Source: CBDFFW01 sp965246945 (GTDB taxonomy: Bacteria > Pseudomonadota > Alphaproteobacteria > UBA11073). Taken from it: a stretch of 64,000 nt of DNA. The notes beneath the pieces were generated by a model, which worked only from the letters and a program-made list of their open reading frames with translations, did not search any database and was not told the origin of the DNA. Location of the stretch: the NCBI GenBank assembly GCA_965246945.1, contig CBDFFW010000001.1, positions 1,240,001 to 1,304,000 on the forward strand, given 5' to 3'. Position 1 is the first letter of the stretch; the number at the start of each line of letters is the position of its first letter. Of the stretch, positions 53,231 to 64,000 are shown in pieces. The position numbers and the translations under genes are program-made.

Positions 53231-53398
53231 TATTCCCTCTCTCCTTGCGGGAGAGGATAGTTTTTCTTAGTGAACACAGTGAAATTAGAAAAACTTGGTG
53301 AGGGGTATGGTCGCTGCAGACAAACCCCTCACCCATTTTCTAAATTCGCTTCCAGCTCATTAAGAAAATTTACCCTCTCCCGCAAGGGGAGAGGGATA
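53231..53398. repeat. Palindromic repeat family C, composite copy
   Basis: About 168 bases. The outer arms TCCCTCTCTCCTTGCGGGAG and CTCTCCCGCAAGGGGAGAGG are inverted, and GAGGGGT with ACCCCTC forms a second inner pair around a loop containing CTGCAG. The family shares the GCGGGAG core with the two repeats inside carB. It sits between the RutE-like gene and the convergent DUF2059-like gene. Confidence 0.9.
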
Positions 53399-53420
53399 AA
53401 CTGCTTAGCTTAAGATATTT

Positions 53421-54329
53421 TTAACGAAACGATTGCGGGTTGAGCGGATCATTCGCTGTGGGTGCATTTGACCTAGTAGCAGGCGGTGATTGCCCCGGCA
53501 CCTGCTGCGGCATGGTGATGCCGGCGGCTAAAAAATCCTGCTGAAGATTATTTTGGCTTTCACGCATCAATTTTAATAAATACAGCGCCATTTCCGGTGT
53601 GCTGGCCAGGTGATATAATTTCTGGGTCGCACGGGTTAGGCTTTTTTCTGATAAAACATCGGCGTATTTTTCTTGCTCCAATTGTTGCAAGGCGGGGTAA
53701 TCGCTGCCCATGCCTTGCTGTAAAATCGGCTGCAGTTGTTGTTGCCCGCATTTGCCCAAAGCGACTATTTTATTGCTATTAGTCGGCACCCCATTTTGTT
53801 TAAAGCAACTTTGGGCAATATCTGCCGTTTGATCTTGTGACTGGCGGATTACCTTCATTTTCTTTTGCACCAATGGCTCCTGATAATAATCGGTAAAACG
53901 CTGTAATTCTTCTGAAGAATAAGTGTTTGCTAACACTTTGGGCAGTAAACCGCGAAACACACCAAAATATTTGGTCAGTGTTGCATGCATATTGCGGGCA
54001 TAAATTGAACGGATTTCAGTTTCACGGCCAGGGTTGGCGGCATAAAAGTTTTTTAAATAGGGCTCGGCTACGCTAAGCACTTGGGCCGTTTGGTTATGCA
54101 TCATCTGCAATTGCGGTTCGGCCAGTTTAGCTAACTTTCTAGCCATGGTCATGCGCTGTTCGCCATCCATTTCGGTTTCACCGGCCCGCATTTCATCCCA
54201 TGTGGCCGGCGCTTCAGCGGCTCGTACCACACTGCAAAGTGTCAAAGAGACAAATATTAAAAAAACAGCAAAATTGTGACGCATAAGCCATTTTAAGGCA
54301 TTGATTGGATATGTAAACGCTGGCTTCAT
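53421..54329 (-). CDS. Exported DUF2059-like protein
   Basis: A 302-residue protein with a hydrophobic export signal (VFLIFVSLTLCSVV near residues 20-36). The mature part is helical and includes the DUF2059-type segment ELQRFTDYYQEPLVQKKMKVI, which in relatives binds nothing known. The C-terminal 30 residues are Pro/Gln/Asn-rich. The start could be residue 16 (ATG at 54284), which gives a more regular signal peptide. Function unknown. Confidence 0.68.
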   Translation of the reverse strand: MKPAFTYPINALKWLMRHNFAVFLIFVSLTLCSVVRAAEAPATWDEMRAGETEMDGEQRMTMARKLAKLAEPQLQMMHNQTAQVLSVAEPYLKNFYAANPGRETEIRSIYARNMHATLTKYFGVFRGLLPKVLANTYSSEELQRFTDYYQEPLVQKKMKVIRQSQDQTADIAQSCFKQNGVPTNSNKIVALGKCGQQQLQPILQQGMGSDYPALQQLEQEKYADVLSEKSLTRATQKLYHLASTPEMALYLLKLMRESQNNLQQDFLAAGITMPQQVPGQSPPATRSNAPTANDPLNPQSFR

Positions 54330-54412
54330 TAATTAAAAAATTACTTTGCAACTATTAATTTCGCTTTAAATATACCTGTCTTTTAAATATTATGAAATAA
54401 TTAGAGGTAATT

Positions 54413-54790
54413 ATGTCTTTAGAAGATATTTGCGAAATTAAACGTGTAGGACCACTGTACCGTTTTAAAGGTCTGCGGGCTGCAGTTATTAGTGAAAACT
54501 ATACTGCTGTAGTAGCATTATTTGAAGATCCAATGCGTCCTTATGGCAATGAACGGTTTCATCATCTGGATTTAGCCGATGTGTCACATTATATAAAACG
54601 TTTTGAAAATCCTCATGTAGCAACTGCTATAGGGGGATTATATGATTTAAATTTATTAAAAAAATTAAGATCAGCTTTGGATATCTTACATAAAACGTCA
54701 CAAGCAATCTCTCATCCTACTTCAGAAGTTTATGCTGAGCGTGTTTTTAAGAAAACGCAGGCATATACAAGACAATTCACAATCAACTAA
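54413..54790 (+). CDS. AT-rich orphan protein
   Basis: A 125-residue soluble protein with a strong GAGG ribosome site before its ATG. No signal peptide or recognised domain. The sequence has a basic N-terminal part and a helical C-terminal half. AT-richer than the flanking genes. Overlaps the convergent prephenate dehydrogenase gene by 4 bases. Confidence 0.58.
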   Translation: MSLEDICEIKRVGPLYRFKGLRAAVISENYTAVVALFEDPMRPYGNERFHHLDLADVSHYIKRFENPHVATAIGGLYDLNLLKKLRSALDILHKTSQAISHPTSEVYAERVFKKTQAYTRQFTIN

Positions 54791-55674
54791 CCCTGTTTTG
54801 CTTCCAACACTTTTTGGCGAATGGCTTGGGCGCGGGCGAAGCGTTGGCGCAACGTTTCACCGTCTTTATTGCGAATCGCTTTTTGCATCACCGCTAAATC
54901 TTCTTGCAGGCGCTGCAGCATTTCCAAGACGGCATCCTGATTATACAAAAACACATCGCGCCACATAATTGGGTCGGCCGCCGCCATGCGGGTAAAATCG
55001 CGGAAACCACCGGCGGAAAACTTAATCACTTCATCCTGCATTTCGCCTTCCAGATCGGCGGCCGTGCCCACGATCGTGCGCGCAATCAGCTGCGGCAGGT
55101 GCGAAGTTATCGCGAGCACACGGTCGTGATGGGCGGCATCCATAGTGGCGACATGCGCACCGCACGCTTCCCAAAACATGGTTAATTTTTCCAATGCTTC
55201 TGCATTGGTAGCGGGCAATGGGGTGAGCGTCGTCCAACGCTGATGGAATAACTGGGCATTCCCCTGGCTCGCGCCATGCTTTTCAAGTCCAGCGATGGGA
55301 TGGCCTGGGATAAAATGCACACCTTCCGGCATTAACGGCAATAACTGATCAACCACCGCTTGTTTAACCGAACCCACATCGGAAATGACACAGCCTGGTT
55401 TTAACCCTGGCTTTAATTTTTGAAATACTTCGGCATAGCTGCCGATTGGCACACAGAGCATGACTAAATCGGCATCCTGCACCGCGGCCAATAAATCGGG
55501 TGTGCAGAATTTGGCCATGCGTCGGCCTTCCACATAAGCGCAGGCATCGGGGTCATTATCACCGCCGGTGATTTCACGCACCACGCCACCAGCGCGGGCC
55601 GCCAGCGCAATTGATGCGCCGATCATCCCAAAGCCGATAATTGCCAGCCGCGAAAACTGCACCGAAAAAGCCAT
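54787..55674 (-). CDS. tyrC: Prephenate/arogenate dehydrogenase
   Basis: A 295-residue NAD(P)-dependent enzyme for tyrosine synthesis. The nucleotide-binding GFGMIGASIALA is at residues 14-25, followed by VMLCVPIGSY, SDVGSVKQAVV, FIPGHPIAG and the H/T-rich catalytic TSHLPQLIA. It uses prephenate or arogenate; which one cannot be told by eye. aroC (chorismate synthase) is 7.5 kb away. It is convergent with the orphan gene. Confidence 0.93.
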   Translation of the reverse strand: MAFSVQFSRLAIIGFGMIGASIALAARAGGVVREITGGDNDPDACAYVEGRRMAKFCTPDLLAAVQDADLVMLCVPIGSYAEVFQKLKPGLKPGCVISDVGSVKQAVVDQLLPLMPEGVHFIPGHPIAGLEKHGASQGNAQLFHQRWTTLTPLPATNAEALEKLTMFWEACGAHVATMDAAHHDRVLAITSHLPQLIARTIVGTAADLEGEMQDEVIKFSAGGFRDFTRMAAADPIMWRDVFLYNQDAVLEMLQRLQEDLAVMQKAIRNKDGETLRQRFARAQAIRQKVLEAKQG

Positions 55675-55787
55675 ATTTTATTGATTATAGAAAATGCGGA
55701 GCGGTAGCGAGTAGAAAAATCATGGCGCTTTTTTATATCGCGTTTTGCTAATTGTTTTTCCGAAAGAAAACCGTTACAGACAAATAC

Positions 55788-56420
55788 ATGAAAAAACTCA
55801 TTCAACTTTTGCTTGCCATTACCTTGCTTGGCTCACTTTCCGCTTGCGGCGTAAATAATATTCCGACGCAAGAACAACAGGTGCAAGCTGCCTGGGCGCA
55901 AGTGGAAAACCAATATCAGCGCTGCGCGGATTTGGTGCCGAATTTGGTTAGCACCGTCAAAGGCTATGCCAATTTCGAGCAAAAAACTTTGACCGATGTG
56001 ATTAAAGCGCGCGCCAGTGCGACCCAGGTTAAGATTTCACCCGAAAATTTGGATGATCCCGCCGCTTTCCAGAAATTTGAACAGGCACAGGGTGCATTAT
56101 CCAGCACACTATCCCGCTTAATGGTCGTTTCAGAAAAATATCCTAATTTGAAAGCCAATGAACAGTTCATCGCGTTGCAATCACAATTGGAAGGCACTGA
56201 AAACCGGATTACCGTGGCACGCCAGGACTACATTCAAGCGGTGCAATCTTATAATACTACCGTTACCACTTTCCCTGGTATGCTATGGGCTTTTGTTTAT
56301 AAGGCGAAACCAAAAGCCAGTTTTGCTGCGCGTGAAGGCTCAGATGTGGCGCCAGTCGTGAATTTTGATAATGCGCCAGAAAATAACGCGCCTGCCGCGC
56401 CTGTTGTTGATACCAAATAA
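55788..56420 (+). CDS. lemA: LemA family lipoprotein
   Basis: A 210-residue protein with a lipoprotein signal (LLGSLSACG, lipidated Cys near residue 21) and the LemA four-helix pattern: NQYQRCADLVPNLVSTVKGYA, NLKANEQFIALQSQLEGTENRI and VQSYNTTVTTFPG. LemA proteins are of unclear function but commonly paired with TPM/PSB32-domain proteins. The next gene starts on the last base of its stop codon, so the pair is tightly coupled. The C-terminal tail is Asn/Ala/Pro-rich. Confidence 0.93.
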   Translation: MKKLIQLLLAITLLGSLSACGVNNIPTQEQQVQAAWAQVENQYQRCADLVPNLVSTVKGYANFEQKTLTDVIKARASATQVKISPENLDDPAAFQKFEQAQGALSSTLSRLMVVSEKYPNLKANEQFIALQSQLEGTENRITVARQDYIQAVQSYNTTVTTFPGMLWAFVYKAKPKASFAAREGSDVAPVVNFDNAPENNAPAAPVVDTK

Positions 56421-57178
56421 TGCGTTTTGTTGTTTTCTTGTGTGTGTGGCTTTGCGCTTTTGGCGCATTGGCTGCGCCGCAGGCTGCACCACAATTTCCC
56501 GAACGCGGCACCCAAGCTGTGGTGGATGATGCGCATATTTTATCGCCGCAAGCGGTTGAATTACTCGAACAGAATTTGACTGTGTTCGAACAGCAAACCG
56601 GTGATCAATTTGTGGTAGCAACCGTTTCGTCACTGCAAGGCAATGACATTGCGGAATACGGCTACCAACTTGGCCGCGCCTGGCAGCTGGGGCAAAAAGG
56701 CAAGAATAATGGTGTGTTGCTGATCGTTGCCCCGAACGAACATAAAGTGCGGATTGAAGTGGGTTATGGCTTGGAGGGTGATTTAACCGATGCGCAATCA
56801 ACCCATATTATCCAAGGTGTAATATTACCTGAATTTAAAGCCGGTAATATGGAACAGGGTGTTTTGCTGGGCGCACAAGAGATTGTGACCACGTTGGGCG
56901 GACAAGCCTTTACCATGTCGCAAGGCCAGAGTTTGCAGCCAGTTTATGCTGATAGTGGCCAAGAAAAATCCTTGGGCATTCTTCCCATTATCATTTTGCT
57001 ATTGCTCTTTTTCTTTCTCATGCGGCGCGGTGGCTCGGGGGGCGGTTTCTTTTCGGGCATGTTGCTTTCCAGTTTGCTGTCCTCCGGTTCCAGCCGTTCT
57101 GGCTGGGGTGGTGGCAGCAGCGGTTTTGGCGGTGGCGGCGGTTCATTTGGTGGCGGAGGGTCAAGCGGTTCATGGTAA
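56420..57178 (+). CDS. TPM-domain protein (YgcG family)
   Basis: A 252-residue exported protein with a signal peptide to about residue 18, a TPM phosphatase domain (about 25-150; VVDDAHILSP, KNNGVLLIVAP and RIEVGYGLEGDLTDAQ segments), one membrane helix near residues 190-206 and a Gly/Ser-rich tail (GGGSSGFGGGGGSFGGGG). It resembles E. coli YgcG. It is translated from a start overlapping the lemA stop and itself overlaps the next gene. Confidence 0.92.
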   Translation: MRFVVFLCVWLCAFGALAAPQAAPQFPERGTQAVVDDAHILSPQAVELLEQNLTVFEQQTGDQFVVATVSSLQGNDIAEYGYQLGRAWQLGQKGKNNGVLLIVAPNEHKVRIEVGYGLEGDLTDAQSTHIIQGVILPEFKAGNMEQGVLLGAQEIVTTLGGQAFTMSQGQSLQPVYADSGQEKSLGILPIIILLLLFFFLMRRGGSGGGFFSGMLLSSLLSSGSSRSGWGGGSSGFGGGGGSFGGGGSSGSW

Positions 57179-57780
57179 AACTATCTTCCACCGATAAAAA
57201 TAAAATCAGCACTGCCATTGGGCTTGCTGAGCAAAATACGGCCGCAGAAATCGCCGTAATGCTCGCGCCAGCCAGTGATCATTACCTGCATTTTGGTTTC
57301 ATGCTTGGCATTGCCCTTGGTAGCATCATCAGCCTCGGTCTGTGGCATTGGCATATATTATCAAGATTTCCTATTTTGTTGGCTGTGCAATTATGTGTGA
57401 TTGTTTTATGCGCAATTATTCCAGGCATTGGCCGGTTATTAGCGCCGAAGCAAACGCAGCATCAGCATAGCCATCAAAAAGCATTGGCTGAGCTGGCGCA
57501 TATTACCACTCAGCTGCCACCTACAACACCAATTGTGTTGCTGCACCTCTCATTGGCTGAACGTCATATCTATGTGCTGCCCAATGCTATGGTGCGCGCG
57601 CAGCTAACGGACGAAATTTGGCAGCCATTGGTTAAACAGTTTACTGAAGCATTAAAAACCACAAATTTTGCCGATGCTTGCGTTAATTTAATTCAACAAA
57701 TTGGCACCGTTTTGGCTGAGCCGTTTCCAGATGATGGCGCGCCAGATGCTTTTAGCAATGAAATTATTCAAAAACGCTAA
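57172..57780 (+). CDS. Second TPM-domain membrane protein
   Basis: A 202-residue protein starting inside the end of the previous gene (7-base overlap). It has an N-terminal polar segment, two membrane helices (about 42-88), then a TPM-type domain with LAERHIYVLPNAMVRAQL. A cytoplasmic and periplasmic split is likely. The three genes lemA, TPM-1 and TPM-2 form an operon. TPM domains are linked to membrane-protein quality control in chloroplasts, but bacterial roles are uncertain. Confidence 0.85.
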   Translation: MVKLSSTDKNKISTAIGLAEQNTAAEIAVMLAPASDHYLHFGFMLGIALGSIISLGLWHWHILSRFPILLAVQLCVIVLCAIIPGIGRLLAPKQTQHQHSHQKALAELAHITTQLPPTTPIVLLHLSLAERHIYVLPNAMVRAQLTDEIWQPLVKQFTEALKTTNFADACVNLIQQIGTVLAEPFPDDGAPDAFSNEIIQKR

Positions 57781-57826
57781 TCGTAATCATAGTGGATGTT
57801 CTAGTTTAGTTCTGCTATAAAAACAC

Positions 57827-58888
57827 ATGTTGGAAATCGGCTGTTTTGCAATCGGAATTTTACTCGGGGCGGCACTTGTTTGGTTTGGCACGCGCCTCAA
57901 TAAAAAACCTGAAATAAATGAAAACAGTGCGGCGAATAATGCCGCGCAACAAGCGTGGCAACAAAGCCAATCACAAATTCAAGCACTGGTGCAACCGCTG
58001 CATGATGCGCTTAATAAGCATCAGCAATATTTACATAATAGCAGTTTGCAGCAACAGCAAAACCATACTTCGCTGCAAACCAATTTGAACATGCTGAATG
58101 ATGAAACGAAGCGTTTGCGGGCAGTATTGCATAACCCGCAACAGCGCGGCAGTTGGGGCGAATTGGTGTTGCTACGCGCGCTCGAAATTGCCGGTCTGCA
58201 ACGCGATGTGCATTATTCGGTGCAAACCAAATTGGCCAGCGAAACTGAAACCACCGGCCGGCCAGATGTCATTATTAATCTGCCCAATGGCCTGCAAATC
58301 GCTATTGATGCCAAGGTGCCAATTAATGCGGTATTGGCCAGCGATGCTGCCGAAACGGCCGACCCGAATTTATGGCAGCAACATGCCAAACAATTGCGCG
58401 AACATGTTAAGACGCTCAGCAAACGCAAGTATTGGCAGCTGATGGGTGCTAGCAGCCCGCCGATGGTTCTATTGTTTATTCCTAATGAAGGCTTGCTGAG
58501 CGCGGCCTTGGTCAGCGATACCGGTTTATTAGAATTCGCCGCCCAGCAACAGGTTTTACTCGCCAGCCCCGCCAATTTATTGGGTATTCTGGCCGCCGTG
58601 CATGCCGGTTGGCAGAATGAACAAAGCAAGCAAAACGCCGATAAAATCGCCCAACTTGCCCAGCAAATGCTCGAATATATGAAAACGCATTTGGATAATC
58701 TACAAAAACACGGCCAGCGCTTAGCACAGTTGCAGCAAAGCTATAATAGCGTTATCCACAGCCTTGACCGGCGCCTCATCCCCAAGACCCGCACGCTGGC
58801 CAGCATGGCCCCGACCACCATTAGCGATACCACCTGGGCCGCCCCGCCACAAGTGAGTATTAGCCTCGATTTGGATGAAGCTGCTTAA
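57827..58888 (+). CDS. rmuC: DNA recombination protein RmuC
   Basis: A 353-residue protein with an N-terminal membrane anchor (about 4-22), a Gln/Asn-rich coiled coil to about residue 95, and the RmuC nuclease-like domain with RGSWGELVLLRALEIAGL, GRPDVIINLPNG and IDAKVPI motifs (PD-(D/E)XK-like core). RmuC limits recombination at inverted repeats in E. coli. The genome's abundance of palindromic repeats makes its presence notable, though correlation is not shown. Length is normal for the short form. Confidence 0.94.
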   Translation: MLEIGCFAIGILLGAALVWFGTRLNKKPEINENSAANNAAQQAWQQSQSQIQALVQPLHDALNKHQQYLHNSSLQQQQNHTSLQTNLNMLNDETKRLRAVLHNPQQRGSWGELVLLRALEIAGLQRDVHYSVQTKLASETETTGRPDVIINLPNGLQIAIDAKVPINAVLASDAAETADPNLWQQHAKQLREHVKTLSKRKYWQLMGASSPPMVLLFIPNEGLLSAALVSDTGLLEFAAQQQVLLASPANLLGILAAVHAGWQNEQSKQNADKIAQLAQQMLEYMKTHLDNLQKHGQRLAQLQQSYNSVIHSLDRRLIPKTRTLASMAPTTISDTTWAAPPQVSISLDLDEAA

Positions 58889-58926
58889 CCTGTTGTAATC
58901 AAAAAAAATAGATACTACGTATCTAT

Positions 58927-59371
58927 ATGAGCACATTTAAGGAATCGGAATTTCGTGCAGCGGTTGTTTTGAGTAAGAAGGCAGCTTTTCATCACCAAAT
59001 GGCTGGCCTGGCCCATACATTATTTGGTCTAGGTCAATTAAATGCTGGCACGGATTTATTGTTCCATGCTTATCCAGATGCCGATGGCAATCTGCATGGT
59101 CAAATTTCCGAATATCCGATTGCCATTTTGGTCGCCGATAATGGCAATAAGTTGCGCCAATTACGCCTTGATGCGCACACCGCTGGTATTAAAACCAATG
59201 ATTTCGTGGAAACCATGTTGCGCGAAAATAGTGCAGCGCAATTGCGTGATACCGCCGCGACTAAAGAAGCAGATTTAGATTATATCGCCATCGCCCTGTT
59301 CGGCCCGGGTGAAACAATCCGTCAACTAACCAGAAAATTTAGTGTCTTTAAAGGACCGTCTGCAGAACAAG

Positions 59372-59382
<11 letters not shown>
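58927..59382 (+). CDS. DUF2000 family protein
   Basis: A 151-residue protein of the DUF2000 fold, related to peptidyl-tRNA hydrolase-like proteins. It shows the KLRQLRLDAHTAGIKTNDFVETML helix and a closing LDYIAIALFGPGETI strand-turn typical of the family. Function unknown. The last 11 bases overlap the convergent carB gene. Confidence 0.83.
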
Positions 59383-63157
<3,775 letters not shown>

Positions 63158-63276
63158 TAAAAAGAGACCGTAACGGCTGCAAACGCCACAAGCAATCTTT
63201 GCGTAAATATGTTTGCAAGTATTAAATGGGCTTGATTTTAAGATATAGCGTCAAGTAAAGTACATTAAGGTAGATC

Positions 63277-63756
63277 ATGCAATTACAAAAGCAATTATCA
63301 GATGAGCAAAATGTTCCTGTTCTTCGTCAATCTCATTTGGTAACATCCGAAGATTTAATGGGTAAGGTTTCACCAGATATTGAAACAGTTATTCGCGATA
63401 AGCAACTGCAAATTAATACAAAATTTGGTGAGACAGTTGCATTAGATAAGGATATTGAAAAACTTAAAAGTATTGCTCGTGTGGCTGGTACTTCAGCCTT
63501 TACAACTGGTGCAATCTCTATTGTAGCATTTTTTATGCAAAATTCGGGTATAGCTACAAGTGAAGCTGTTTTAAGCATTACTTGCATATCAACGATGTTA
63601 TTTTATAAACATTTAGAAGGCAAAAAGCTTAACGATAAAAATACAATTGTAGAAAAAATGTTAAACATGAAAGATGATATGTTTAATGTATTAGCAGGCA
63701 ACACTTGTAATAATAATCTTCAAGTTACAAATTTTCAAAAAAATATAGAACCTTAA
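63277..63756 (+). CDS. AT-rich orphan protein with membrane hairpin
   Basis: A 159-residue protein with a charged N-terminal half, two neighbouring hydrophobic helices at about residues 74-110 (FTTGAISIVAFFM and SEAVLSITCISTMLF), then a lysine-rich tail. No signal peptide and no recognised domain. AT-rich relative to carB and parE. The membrane hairpin and lack of known relatives fit a secreted effector or a small phage-type protein; neither is supported directly. Confidence 0.58.
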   Translation: MQLQKQLSDEQNVPVLRQSHLVTSEDLMGKVSPDIETVIRDKQLQINTKFGETVALDKDIEKLKSIARVAGTSAFTTGAISIVAFFMQNSGIATSEAVLSITCISTMLFYKHLEGKKLNDKNTIVEKMLNMKDDMFNVLAGNTCNNNLQVTNFQKNIEP

Positions 63757-63760
63757 ATAT

Positions 63761-64000
63761 TTAAACATCCAACTCTTCCACAAACTGGGCATTCGCTTGG
63801 ATGAATTGATAGCGGGTTTCGGCGTTGCGGCCCATGAGGCGGTCGACAAGGTCGGTGATTTCGGTGATGTCGCTAGGCAGCATGACACGGACCAGCGTGC
63901 GTTTATCGGCGGCCATGGTGGTATCGCGCAATTGCGCGGCGGGCATTTCTCCTAATCCTTTAAAGCGGCTGGTTTCGACCTTTTTGCCTTTGAATTCCTT
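63761..64000 (-). CDS. parE: DNA topoisomerase IV subunit B, 3' end
   Basis: The last 79 residues of a type IIA topoisomerase B subunit, reading from the window edge with KEFKGKKVETSRFKGLGEMP and ending ANAQFVEELDV. The GLGEMPAAQLRDTTM segment and RLMGRNAETRYQFIQ are more like ParE than GyrB. The rest of the gene lies beyond the right edge. The enzyme decatenates daughter chromosomes. Confidence 0.85.
   Translation of the reverse strand, partial: KEFKGKKVETSRFKGLGEMPAAQLRDTTMAADKRTLVRVMLPSDITEITDLVDRLMGRNAETRYQFIQANAQFVEELDV

Noticed and set aside
53231..53398. CRISPR array
   Set aside because: The region has inverted, not direct, repeats and no regular spacers.

Overview
The window looks like a chromosomal segment of a free-living, light-exposed alphaproteobacterium. 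It has alphaproteobacterial-type ParE, CarB, DnaA and SerA, a DUF1467 protein, a ligase-associated DNA repair set, an FeS-type PhrB photolyase with DUF2256 and TIGR03643 companions, flagellar FliR/FlhB, and a Dot/Icm-type (IcmB/DotO) ATPase. Micavibrionales or a related aquatic lineage would fit, but this is inference from gene content. Base composition is moderate in the housekeeping genes and clearly AT-richer in a scatter of orphan genes. No rRNA, CRISPR array or transposase gene was seen. Genes are packed tightly, and many convergent pairs overlap by 4 or 11 bases.

Region by region: 1-4.4 kb holds a truncated radical-SAM gene, a CbpA/CbpM-like chaperone pair, an AI-2E transporter and an exported alpha/beta hydrolase. 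4.6-9.3 kb is a photolyase/cryptochrome island: PhrB-like FeS photolyase, DUF2256, a small basic protein, TIGR03643, a DCC-family protein, DUF2237, an FAD-domain-only photolyase-like protein and a separate small partner. A tRNA-Arg and a tRNA fragment follow at 9.3-9.5 kb. 9.5-16.6 kb carries a Rap1a/Tai-like protein, an AsmA-like protein, an AT-rich orphan and a type IVB secretion block (IcmB-like ATPase, BrnA-like protein, unknown protein, lytic transglycosylase). 16.6-25.8 kb has thiE, rarA, a TraB/Tiki-like lipoprotein, nuoL-nuoM, map and an inositol-phosphatase-family gene.

25.8-34.2 kb contains the four ligase-associated repair genes (PdeM phosphoesterase, Lhr-like helicase, MBL exonuclease, ATP-dependent ligase). 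They are interleaved with an L,D-transpeptidase, a VOC protein and a frameshifted unknown gene. 34.2-39.7 kb has a decayed alpha/beta hydrolase, apt, a Wzm/Wzt-like exporter and a purine run with two different tandem purC genes followed by purS. 39.7-47.9 kb has flhB, fliR, miaA, a DedA protein, dnaA, a YgjP-like peptidase, aroC and a ComEA-like protein. 47.9-59.4 kb has a TauE protein, serA, der, a RutE-like nitroreductase, a prephenate dehydrogenase, a LemA-TPM-TPM operon, rmuC and a DUF2000 gene. The window ends with carB and the 3' end of parE.

The most striking feature is carB (59372-63157). A complete GNAT acetyltransferase domain, bounded by inverted copies of a palindromic repeat, is inserted in frame at the junction of the two synthetase halves. 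Copies of this and two other palindromic repeat families lie between genes across the window and even supply the start and stop regions of the Lhr-like helicase gene.
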